Shown here: positions 14,244-24,407 of the stretch, piece by piece
How the letters are laid out: every line of letters begins with the position of its first letter
Position numbering within the stretch: the stretch's first letter is position 1
Origin: Diphasiastrum complanatum
Lineage: Eukaryota; Streptophyta; Lycopodiopsida; Lycopodiales; Lycopodiaceae
Length of the DNA: 64,000 nucleotides
NCBI GenBank assembly: GCA_029204225.1
Contig: CM055106.1
Coordinates: 18,674,149 to 18,738,148, forward strand
Direction: 5' to 3'
Notes under the pieces: generated by a model
The model's input: the letters and a program-made list of their open reading frames with translations, nothing else
Told to the model about the DNA's origin: nothing
The model's database searches: none
Translations under genes and position numbers: made by a program

Positions 14244-15525
14244 TCAAAACTTGTGTAATCGATTGCCATTCACTGGAGTATCAAATCGTGTTCCATCAAA
14301 GTGCTCAAGAATTACTGTGCCATAGTTTAGGATTTCCTTCACTTTATACGGGCCTTCACCGGTAAACTTCAATTTTCCTTTGATCAGCTTGGTTTTGTAC
14401 ATCAATGCAAGATCTCCTGCTTTTAGATCCTTTTTGTGCAATCGACGATCGTGCCATGCCTTCCGGCGGGCTTTCTCTGCTGCTAAGACATGAACTGCCA
14501 TCAATCGGGTTTCACATAGTTTGTGCAACGTTTCATGACGTAGTTGTAAAGACTTATCATCATTTAAGCGTTCGGTTGTCGCTATGCGTAAAGATGATAT
14601 CAAAAATTCAATTGGCATGACAACATCTTGAACATAGACCAGTTGAAAGGGTGTTTGATTTGTACTATTTTTGTAAGCGGTTCTGAATGCTTATAATGTT
14701 GCATACAGTTTATGCTCCCAATCAGACCGACTCGCTTCAACTGTCTTTGTCATAGTGGTGCATAAATTCTTATTAGAAGATTCAGCTTGGCCATTTCCTC
14801 TCGGATAGTAGGGAGTGCTAAATCTGTGTATAACAAAAAAATCTTCGAGTAAACACTTTATTGTTTGATTAACAAAGTGTGTACCCCGGTCACTGACAAT
14901 CTCAATCGGACATCCAAATCTGATTATAATATTTTCATACAGAAACATGGCCGTAGATTTTGCATCAGCAACTTTGACAGCTTTGGCTTCAACCCACTTG
15001 GTCATATAATCAGTTGCTACGATAATGTATCGGGCCTGAGATCCTTGCGCGGCAGGATGAATAGGACCAATATAATCCAGTCCCCATTTTTTAAATGGTG
15101 CTTGCAATAAAACCGGATGCAAGGGTTCATAGTTTAATCGAGTATGTCGTCTTGCTCGTTGACAAACATCACATGTCTGAATAAAGTTTTCTGTGTCCTT
15201 ATGAAACGTAGGCCACCAACAACTTGATTGCAAAAGTTACAGTAATATTTGTAGAGAAGTGTCCTCTGCCCCTTCCATCATGTGAAAACATGATTAAATC
15301 TGGTACTTTATGCGGTAAAACACATCTACGTAGAATATTGTCTGATCCACGATGATACAGTTGACCTGCAATCAATTGATTCCTTATGAATCAATTGTCT
15401 CTTTTGTAATCTTGTCAAGGAGTCATTCGGTTGTCCTAGCATCAGGTCCTCAACAATATTCCCTGCCCACTCACGTACTGCTTCAACATAGAACAATGCA
15501 ACATCTGGTAATTCATCATCCACTT
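14244..15525 (-). pseudogene. Ty3/gypsy integrase of element A
   Basis: Integrase domain inserting the cDNA into chromosomes. Minus-strand order: RNase H-to-integrase linker (about 15.5-15.3 kb), zinc-finger remnant ending CDVCQRARR, the core with WGLDYIGP, IVSDRGTHFVN and RGNGQAESSN, so all three DDE acids are present, then the C-terminal domain (14618-14244; LHKKDLKAGDLALMY, KGKLKFTGEGPYKV, NGNRLHKF). The main breaks are a stop at the end of the core (14691) and frameshifts before 15233. No chromodomain follows, so this is a non-chromovirus lineage. The equivalent part of element B has about two thirds to three quarters of its residues in common by eye. Confidence 0.92.
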
Positions 15526-16172
15526 CAGTGTTAACTGGTGCGGATTCGATTCGCGAAACGTGATCGGCTAGATAATGCTACTTCCCCTTTCAAACCACAA
15601 TTCAAAAGACAAATTCAGTCAATAACAATAACCATCTTGCAATACATCCAGTATTGCATGTCTTGTTTACCAAGTAAAGTAACGGCTGGTGATCCGTATA
15701 AAATGCAAAGTGTGTTTCCATGAGGTAGTGATGAAATTTTTGAACAAAAAAAATCATGGCTAACGCTTCACGTTCTGTTGTTGAATAATTCTTCTCTGGA
15801 TCTGTAAGCTGTCTGCTTGCAAATCGTATAGGATAATGCTTCTGATAATCTCCTGGCTGCGTCAAAACTAATCCAATGGCGTATTTTGAGGCATCCGTAT
15901 GGACATGAAATTCAATCATCCAATCTGGAGAACGCAGTATTGATGCTGAAGTTAATGCTTTTTTTTAATTTTTCAAAGGCTTCTAATGCCTCTACTTCCA
16001 AATAGAAACAATAGTCAGTTTGTATATAGGTCGTGCTGAATCTGCAAAGAAGATAATAAAAATTTGATAGTAGTCCGCATGACCCATAAACACATAAGCT
16101 CCATGTCTTGATAACCTTGATCTTAGAATAATCGGTGGCAATACCATGTCTTGATATCACATGTCCAAGCAC
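15526..16172 (-). pseudogene. RT-linked RNase H of element A
   Basis: Degrades the RNA strand during reverse transcription. The catalytic set is visible: EFHVHTDASKYAIG, EKNYSTTEREALAM, FAFYTDHQPLLYLVNK. The RT connection region before it (16172-15912) includes LGHVISRHGIATDYSKI and EALEAFEKLKKS and is frameshifted. All acids seen are intact, in contrast to the RT-linked RNase H of element F. Confidence 0.9.
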
Positions 16173-16800
16173 AACTCCATGGAAAATCCATATCTGGCAT
16201 TTTTCTAGATTTAGAGAAATTTAATATTTACGGCATCTTTCAAATACTTTCTCCAATCGATCCAGGTGGTCTGCATCTGGACTCCCAGGTCATCCAAGTA
16301 AATTTCAAGGAATTTCTGCAGATAATTTTTAATAGCAAATTGCATTACTCGTTGAAACGAACTTGGTGTATTACAGAGTCCAAACGACATTACTTTGTAA
16401 GCATAGGTGTCCCATTCTATTGCAAAAGCGGTTTTGTGACGATCGGAGGTGCTATCCTAACCTGGTTGTATCCACTAAATCCATCTAGGAAACTATAAGC
16501 TTCTGCTCTAGTAAGGCGATCCAAAATGCTTTTAGTAAAAGGTAACGGAAAGTGACCCTTCTGTGTCACTTTGTTCAACGCCTTGAGATTCACACAGATT
16601 CTCAATTTTTCATTCTTTTTAGGAACAATGACAATTGGTGAGATCCATTCGGTATGCTCAATCTCATAAATGAAATCGGCGTCAAGCAGTCTCTGAAGTT
16701 CTTTTTTTATCAGATCCGCAACATTAGGATTACAGTGATAGAACTTTGTGACCTTTGGAACTGCATCAGGTACTAAAGGTATGGTATGTTCAATCACTGA
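16173..16800 (-). pseudogene. Ty3/gypsy reverse transcriptase of element A
   Basis: Minus-strand RT fingers and palm: IKKELQRLLDADFIYEIEHT, WISPIVIVPKKN, LRICVNLKALNK, FPLPFTKSILDRL and SFLDGFSGYNQVRIA. After a break near 16417 it continues YAYKVMSFGLCNTPSSFQRV and FLEIYLDDLGVQ, so the YxDD catalytic motif is preserved as YLDD. Further frameshifts follow it. Identification is secure; the copy cannot be translated as one protein. Confidence 0.92.
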
Positions 16801-17903
16801 TGTCGAAATACCCTTCAGATCTTTATAAGTCCATGCAAAGCAATCTTAATACTTAATGAGTAACATGTAGAGTGCTTGATATTGTTCAGGATTAAGTTGT
16901 GATCCAACTTGTACAATCTTTTCCGGTTCTCCTGGCTTGGCAAGATTCATTGGATGTGTCCTAGCTAGGCCATCATAAATATCTCTTGAGTTTGGCATGT
17001 GTTCTTCAGGTTCACGATGTGCTTTAGGTAACATGATAACCACATCATCCAATGTATAACGTTAAAATACTCGGGCATATCATGCTGAACTACCTCTTCT
17101 TGTTCCTTTTCAAAAGGACTTGCCTTTGGTCTTTGCTTAGCCTTCTTAGTAGGAATTGATTGTGGAGGTGATGACTTCCGAGACGATTATATCTTGGTAG
17201 AATTCTGACTTATAGAATCATCCTCGACTTTTCCTTTGTCTTTATCCAATAAGGGTGACACATTCGCTGAATCAAACTTTTGAGGAGGATTTTCCCATTT
17301 CAGGACCGTATTATAATGTTGCTTAGCTTGTTTCTTTGTCATCAATCATGTGATCCTATCTTCCTTCAATATAACTACTCTAGGCAGTTTTATTGTTGGT
17401 TCATCAAGAACATTACGCGCTCCAAATCTGGTCAGATCCATATGATTTAGAATCTGCTCATCCGTAAGTTCTGCATTGCCATCATAAGGCAAGGCATGGC
17501 TCACAGGTATGAGATCCTCTTCAATCGGATCTGGTATAGGTTCCGTTGATATCCAGGCTACATTCAGTATATTCAATGGAAACGTGATTGGTGTATCCAA
17601 AGTTCGATCTAATAAGGAAATCTCGTTCAAATCTGATTGATTATCTTGTTGACACATATATCATGCTGTACAATCAATCGTTGCAAGAGCTTCATTTCAG
17701 CTGATAGTATCCGTTTGAGAATCGTAATGAACTCCCAAATTTTTCTCTGGACGGTCACAAGTATGATCCATTGTTGACGAATCGTCATCTTCTTTTTGAA
17801 CCACTGGTTTAATAGTCCAAGTTGTAGGATCAACTTTAACTGCACGTTCACGATTTTCAAAAGTGATTTTTCTGGTACTCCAATTATGATTTACTTGCAC
17901 AAC
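16801..17903 (-). pseudogene. Protease-RT linker of element A
   Basis: Low-similarity polyprotein linker. Open pieces such as LLDRTLDTPITFPLNILNVA and MDLTRFGARNVLDEP lie in two frames. It contains no domain I can name, but its position and strand place it between the element A protease and RT. Confidence 0.55.
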
Positions 17904-18362
17904 TCATAACCATGGATGTCCCAATAGAACTCGGTAGCTGTTTGGCGCTTCTGGTAAGTCCATTACTACGAAAGTAATGACGAACTGTACTCCTGCAATT
18001 CTGACAGGTATATCTTCAACCATTCCACACGGACAAACTATTGTTTGATCAGCTAGCTTAATGGCAAAAGTCGTAGGCTTGACCTTTGTAAGACCCCATT
18101 TTGCACATAGCTTTGTAGAAATCAGGTTAACTCCTGAACCACCATCTATCACAGCTGCTTCCTTAGGAAATTGTCTATGCTGTATTGGCAAAGTGATATT
18201 CTTTTGTTCACTTTCCCAAGCGACTCCAACATGGAGTACTTCATTAGATTCTTCAAATCCAGCACAAAAAAGTGGCTCCTGATGGACTTCTGGTTCTACT
18301 TGAGCTAAATTTTGCACTAAGACTTCTTTTTCTTTTGGCACCAACTTCAGGAACTCTCCCAA
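17904..18362 (-). pseudogene. Retroviral-type aspartic protease of element A
   Basis: Protease that processes the gag-pol polyprotein. Key parts: AAVIDGGSGVNLISTKLC, whose D-G-G triad stands in the usual D-S/T-G place and occurs in other plant Ty3 elements of this type, KLADQTIVCPCGMVEDIPV, and the flap-to-tail end YRVLLGHPWL. The frame is open over 152 codons, making this one of the best preserved parts of the element. It lies between the gag zinc knuckles and the RT linker, as expected. Confidence 0.9.
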
Positions 18363-20149
18363 TGAAATATGATCTTACTAGACAAGATATTCATGAGCAG
18401 TTTTGTTTGCGGCACTTCTAGTTCAATCATCTTGAAGGGTTCTTCATGATGATGCAACTGATCATTCATATATGTACGTGAATTTCTTGGAGTTTGCAAT
18501 GGTGAAGAACGAATTTCAGCTGTTGCTTTACCAGCCTCAAGCTCCTCTTCTTCTTGCAGATGTTTGATCCACTACCTCATATCCTAATATCTTTTTTTTT
18601 TTGCATGAAGATTTGAATAGACTCCAGATGCTATTGGTATATCGTTCAATGGTATAGAATCACCAGGTACTGGATCCACGACTGGTTCTTTCTGCTTCTG
18701 TGATCTGGTGACCACCATCAAGGGTACACTTTTATTCTGAGCTACTGGTCTTCGCTTGATTGTTATCAAATTTACAGGAGCTATAGCTAGTGGTAGCTTC
18801 AGTCTTGCTGGACAGTCTTTAAAGCAATGTCCATAACCACAGTCATGACAGAATGGTACAAATAAATCATTCTGCAACTCTGTGACTTTCTCCACATGCA
18901 AAGCATCCAAGTGGTGCTCTGGTCCAATTTCTAGAGACTTGTCGTTGCGCGACAGCATAAATAGCATATTGTTCTAAAGATCCACTTGAAGATCCACTTG
19001 CTTGATCAGTACCATAGTTCCATTGCTCGCTACTTATGTACGGTTCTGGTTCCATCAAACTGGCAGGATGAGCGGAGTGCTTTGGTGGGACAGGTAAGGC
19101 TAAACGTTCCAGGTATCCATGAGCAAATTGTCGAGGTCTTGCTGTTGGATTTTTTTCCATACTGTGGTTTTCGATATCCCATTTGGGCATACCGTTGTTG
19201 AATTATCCGAGGGTTGAAGTTGCAAAAAGCAGTCTCATGATCAGGTGAATTACACAAATGGCATATACTGATTTCCATTCATTTTTTCAATTGAGGACAC
19301 TCATTCACTGTGTGATTTCCTATACAAATAGAACACCAGACATTTTCCCTAGTAGAAAAAGTCTTCGCAAACTTCTCAGGTTCCTTGTTCGCTTTTCCGT
19401 GGAAATCTTCCAATGCTTTGATCTTCTCATCAAATTGCGACTGCAACTTTTCCATCTGTTTCTGTTGGTTCTTCCCAAGTTTCTCGAACTCATTGGGTAT
19501 CATTTCCATAGTAGCATTGGCATTCATTGATGCAATAGTGGTGGATGTTGTAGTAGTCTTCCCTGCTATATAAGGCAACATACTGATATTTGGCTCATCA
19601 TCTGAATTTTCATCCTCCTCTCGAATTGCATCGTCCATAGCATTTTGCAAGAGTGCATACTCATTATGGCATTTTAGCTCACGTCTGATCCGTTTAGGTA
19701 GCCCTAACAAAAACCACGTAATCATGGCATTTTTGTTTATCAGCTCAGGTTCGCACTCAGATCTGAGACGTTTCACCCTTTCAATATAATCTCGAACCAT
19801 TTCCCGCTTTCCCATTTTACTTTCACTTAAAAGTAAAGACAGAGTCTTTTATAAACTTTCGCGGTTTCGATCGTGTGATAAGGGCTCTTTTAACAACCTC
19901 CAAATCTGTATGCTTAGTTTCATGTTGATTATAATACCAATCTTGTGCTACGTCTGTTAAGGCCATAGGAAATAGCTTAAGTTTATCTTGAGAGAAAATT
20001 TTGCCATAGACTTCACAAGATTCAGCATAGATCTAAAGAAATCTAACTGGATCTATTAACCCATTGTATTTGGGTAGATCCAGACGGGGTGCTCTTCTAG
20101 CAATAATAGGATTGACTTCCTGAGGAGCACCTCCAGGGGCAGTCATCAT
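18363..20149 (-). pseudogene. Gag of Ty3 element A with three zinc-knuckle-like motifs
   Basis: Capsid and nucleocapsid region. It starts MMTAPGGAPQEVNPIIARRA at 20149, then RAPRLDLPKYNG, YAESCEVYGKIFSQDKLKLF, DWYYNQHETK, and after a frameshift near 19820 the capsid tail YIERVKRLRSECEPELI. Three CCHC-like knuckles follow: CSICIGNHTVNEC (about 19.30 kb), CHLCNSPDHETAFC (about 19.25 kb) and CHDCGYGHCFKDC (about 18.83 kb). Stops and frameshifts separate the parts. Having three spaced knuckles is more than the usual one or two; one could be a duplication. Confidence 0.85.
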
Positions 20150-21150
20150 CGCAAATTCAAATCAAGCAAACAATGAGATTGGATCTAGATTTTTTAGTCA
20201 AAAACCTATCTCAGATCAGATCTGCTGGATCTATTTCACTTTTCAAGAATCTGATTCTATATCGTGAAAAAGATTTCGAAATTCAATCAATCAATACTTC
20301 CAAAAAATGAAAAATTTCTTAGAATCCAAATCAGAATATATCATATTTGACCCAAATTTTGACAAGAGACTTGATTTGGAAAATCAGAACCTAAAAAAAG
20401 GATTGGCGAAGGTTCACTAGGCGAAGGTTGGCTCGGAGAAGGTTCATCAGTGCTATTTTGGAAAAAAAAAACTCTCTGATCAATTTTTCTGACAATTTCT
20501 CGGGTAATAACCTTCGCCGAACTCTTAGATGCAAGATCTGACACAGATAAAATTATGGAAAATCGGACGAAAGTTTCTGACACAAGAAAATACAGTTTCT
20601 GAAGTTTGGCGAGGGTAAAAATCAAGATTTTCTATGATCTGGACAAGAAGAATCTTTGTCGCACTCAAAAATAAATAGAATGTTCTGGAAACTAGGCAAA
20701 GGTTTTGGTGACAGATCAAGAGTAATACTGTATTTTTGCAAAAAAGTGACTTTTTTGGCAAAAATATGGCAATATAACAACTGATCTTCTGAAAACCCTT
20801 TTATTTTTGGTATTATTCTTCGCCGACCTGGCAGTAGATAGATCTGAATTGGACAAAGGTTCTTTTTCTGTATATTTAGAGTTTTGGTGATTTTTTGGTG
20901 TTCTTTGACGGTTTTTTTTTTATGTTTCTGGAAATCTGCCGGGAATTAATCTTTGCCCTTCAAACTGAAGGTTTTGTGATCAAAACCGAAGGTGTGTGCA
21001 ACTCGGCGAAGGTTTCTTGAAGGGGGTAAAAAGTTATCAGTTCGGATGACGATTTTTGCCTCTTTTTGACCAAAATTTGATAGATTTGACCAATTTTTGT
21101 TGTTTTCTCTGATATCTCATATCCAAATGGATCTTAAGATTGGTGATCTG
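20150..21150 (-). other. Leader region upstream of element A gag
   Basis: Noncoding. It should contain the primer site and 5' LTR of element A, but I see neither a copia-type nor a GGCGCC-type primer site. It carries the densest cluster of GCGAAGGTT motifs and abuts the truncated start of element B at 21151. Confidence 0.6.
20405..21018. repeat. Cluster of GCGAAGGTT-type motifs (element A leader)
   Basis: GGCGAAGGTTC at 20405, GGCGAAGGTTGG at 20420, GGAGAAGGTTC at 20435, AACCTTCGCCGA at 20509, GGCGAGGGTA near 20606, GGCAAAGGTTTT near 20695, TTCGCCGAC near 20818, GGACAAAGGTTC near 20849, CCGAAGGTG near 20986 and GGCGAAGGTTTC at 21005. Confidence 0.85.
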
Positions 21151-22000
21151 AATGCCCTAAGCACTTTCCAGCGAGTCATGTAGGCGACATTCAAAGAGTA
21201 TTTGCAAAAATTTCTGGAAATTTTTTTGGACGATTTGTGCGTGCATGGACGAAACTCTAAACACTTATTCAATCTGGAGAAGGTGCTACAAAAATGCCGC
21301 GAATTCCAGATCTCTTTGAATCCAGAAAAATGTCAATTTTGGACTACACATGGCTTGATTCTCAGCCATATAGTGTCTAGACATGGGATCACCACAGACC
21401 TATCAAAAATTAGGATCATTGTTGATCTACCATCACCAAAAACGATCTGAGAGGACTACATTTTTATGGTCATGCTAACCATTACAAAATTTTCATTCTA
21501 GATTTTGTGGAGTGATCAATTTACAAGCTCACAACGGATCCACATTGGAACGAGGAAGCCCTAAAGGCTTTCCAAAAACTTAAAGATGCATTGATTTCAG
21601 CACCAATCCTAAGTCTACCCAATTGGTCCATTGAGTTTCATATGCATATGGATGCATCGAAGTATGCAGTTGGAGCTGTCTTAACCCAGCCAGGAGAACA
21701 CAAAAAGAATTTTTTGATTCGTTTTGCAAGCTGACAACTCAATGATACAGAAATGAATTATTCAACCATAGTGTGAGAAGCACTGGCAATGATATATGTG
21801 ATTAAGAAGTTTCGGCACTACTTGATGGCCACACACTTTGCTTTTTATACGGACCATCAACCCTTGTTCTATCTCGTTAACAAAACCTGCAACATAGGGA
21901 GAATCACTCAATGGCTACTTCTGTTGTTAGAGTTTGATTTTTGGATAGTAGTTCGCAAGGGAAAACAACACTACATGGCAGATCATGTGTCGCGTATCAA
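21151..22000 (+). pseudogene. RT (3' part) and RNase H of Ty3 element B
   Basis: The plus-strand copy begins abruptly inside the RT palm: NALSTFQRVM, FLEIFLDDLCVHGRNSKHL (YxDD as FLDD), LNPEKCQFW, SHIVSRHGITTDLSKI. The RNase H follows with HMHMDASKYAVGAVLTQPG, NYSTIV, stop, EALAMIYVIKKFRHYL, FYTDHQPLFYLVNK and KGKQHYMADHVSRI. Several stops look like CGA-to-TGA changes (FAS*QL, STIV*EAL). There is no gag, protease or 5' RT: the element is truncated where it meets the element A leader. Confidence 0.9.
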
Positions 22001-23244
22001 AGAGAAGGAGGTTGCACTCCAACCCGACGATGAGCTGGCTGATGCTGCCTTATTTTACATAGACACAGTCCCGGAATGGGCTACTGACATAGTTGAATAT
22101 CTGATGAGGGGCCAACCAGACAAATCACTACCAAAGGTGGATCAACGAAAATTGATCTTGAAAGCTAGACCTTATCAACTGATTGCTGGCCAATTGTACC
22201 AAAGAGGACCAGATGGGATTTTTCGGCGATGTATTCTTTCTCATGAGGTCACCCAGATCATTTTGCTTTCACATGAAGGCATGGGTGGAGGCCAGTTTGC
22301 TTCCGAAAAATCAGGATTGCAAAATCATGCAATCAGGATGCTAGTGGCCAACGATTCATAAGGATACGGAAGAATACCTGAGGAAGTGCGATGTGTGCCA
22401 AAGGGCAAGGAGACCAACGAGATTGAATTATGAACTTTTAGACCTGGTCTTAGCCCAAGCACCATTTGAAAAGTGAGGATTGGTTTACATTGGTCCAATT
22501 CACCCTGCAGCAAGAAGTATCCAGGCTCAATACATAATCGTGGCCACCGACTATCTCACCAAGTGGGGTCGAAGCCAAGGCAATAAGAGTAGCTGATGCT
22601 AGGACCACTGTCAAGTTTCTCTATGAAAATATCATTGTGCGCTTTGGGTGCCCAGCGGAGATAGTCAGCAATTGCAAGAGTCATTTCATCAATGAGACCA
22701 TCAAGGTCCTATTGGAGGAACTCATGAAAACAGTCAAAGCTAGCAGATCGGATTGGGAACACAAGTTGCATGTTGCTCTGTGGGCATTTAGGAAAACATA
22801 TAAGGGAAGCACTGATCAAACGCCATTCCAACTGGGGTATATGGTTAGGATGTTGTAATGCCAGTAGAGTTTTTAGTCCCTTCATTAAGGATTGCCGCAA
22901 CGCAACGTCTTGATAAATCCAGATCTCTACAATTACGCCACGAAGCTCTGCATAAGCTCTGTGAAACATGCTTACTAGATGTGCATGCACTGGCAGCTGA
23001 AAAGGAAAGACACAATGCATGGCATAATTGTAGGTTACACAAGAAAGATCTTCGTTCCGGCGATCTAGTCCTAATGTATAAAATTGAAGCAATCAAGGGA
23101 AAATTAAAATTCACAGACGAAGGTCCTTATCGGATCAAAGAAATTCTTAAGCAAGGAGCCGTGAATCTGGAGAAGCTAGATGGGACACCTTTTGACACAC
23201 TCATCAACGGTAGCCAGTTGCACAAGTATTGGCCACCACAGTGA
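22001..23244 (+). pseudogene. Integrase of Ty3 element B (catalytically dead)
   Basis: The linker (DDELADAALFYIDTVPEWATD), the zinc-finger region (LSHEGMGGG; RKCDVCQRARRPTRLNYEL after a frameshift) and the core can be followed. The first catalytic Asp is replaced (GLVYIGP where element A has GLDYIGP). An internal deletion joins VLLEE directly to LMKTVKASRSDWEHKL, removing about 34 residues including the catalytic Glu of NGQAES. The C-terminal domain (22858-23244) is open: MPVEFLVPSLRIAATQRL, LHKKDLRSGDLVLMY, KGKLKFTDEGPYRI, LHKY. Homology with element A runs throughout. Confidence 0.9.
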
Positions 23245-24407
23245 GACAGATCCAGGTTGGTGGTGGCATGTCACAAAAAGATTATATGTTCGACCATCAC
23301 AACAAGATCCAGGAAGACAAAGCTACATCCATCAAGATTCAACCAGATCTAGCTATATTAGGGAAAATCTAGCAATATCCAAGAGATATCTAGATCCAGA
23401 TAGGATCAATAGGAAGCAGATCATCAATTACACCAATAAGCCCCCCAATTTGCAGATCAGAGATGTTGATCTCAGTAACTATGGCGAAATGAGGGCAAAA
23501 TTCACCTAGAACTCATGGATCTGCTACCAAATATCTATCAAAACTTCCAAAGAGTTACTAACAGTCAAATCTAACATAAATGAAGAAGATTACCGATTTG
23601 CAAAAGTTAAAAATCAGATAATCTCAAGATCTCGTCAAAAAACACTCTAAAAGAGCACTTTTTTCATGATTTTTGGAGATCCCCTAGGAGATAGCTCTTG
23701 AAACTTGTATAGTCACAAGATCTAACACAAATGCATTCATGGAAATCTTTGCGAGAGTTATTGATGAAAAAAACATCATTTTTTAGTGTATGCGAGGGTT
23801 CTAAAAAACAAAATCTTCAAAACCTTCGTAGAGCATCAAGATCATCAAACCAACCTTTGCAAGGGGCATAAACGGAATCAGAGTAGTGAAATTAGCCTGT
23901 CTGCATGGTCTAATCTCGAAAACCCAATCCTAGGAGCAAGTTGTGCAAGCATTCACTCCCTACGAGGATTGAACCCTCGTAGACTGTCTGAACCCTCGTA
24001 GAACCTTCGCAGGGCAGTCAAATCACCTTCTGAACTCTCGCAGACTTCTCTGAGGTCTTAGAATATTGTGAAGAAGGTCCCTGCCAAAATTTGGGTGGAA
24101 CTGAACAAGGAAAAGTGGATTTCACCTAATACACACTCTAAATTCCGCTATATAAGGGCTGAATTTGAGTCATTTGTCACCTTTCCTAGCGAAGCTCTGT
24201 TCAAATTTCGACCGAATTTTCTATGTTTTTCAAATGTGACCAAACTTCATACAAGCCATTATTTGCATACTCTGAACTCAAATCTGTGCTCTGAACTGTT
24301 GTTACTACCATCCAACTCTTGTTATCCACTGTTAGTCTCGTTTCAATCACTTTTTACCTTTTCCATCGTTTTTTCTACATTTTGGCACTTTAACTATCAC
24401 TGCTAAC
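23245..24407 (+). other. Integrase-to-extra-ORF spacer of element B
   Basis: Noncoding, AT-rich, and placed like the element A spacer. Its 3' half holds the third GCGAAGGTT-type cluster. Confidence 0.7.
23742..24045. repeat. Cluster of AACCTTCG / GCGAGGGTT motifs (element B spacer)
   Basis: TTTGCGAGAGTT near 23742, TATGCGAGGGTTC near 23787, AACCTTCGTAGA at 23821, AACCTTTGCAAGG near 23852, CTACGAGGATTGAACCC near 23960, AACCCTCGTAGAC near 23972, AACCCTCGTAGAACC at 23991, AACCTTCGCAGGG at 24003 and GAACTCTCGCAGAC near 24032. These are variants of the motif family in element A. Confidence 0.8.
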
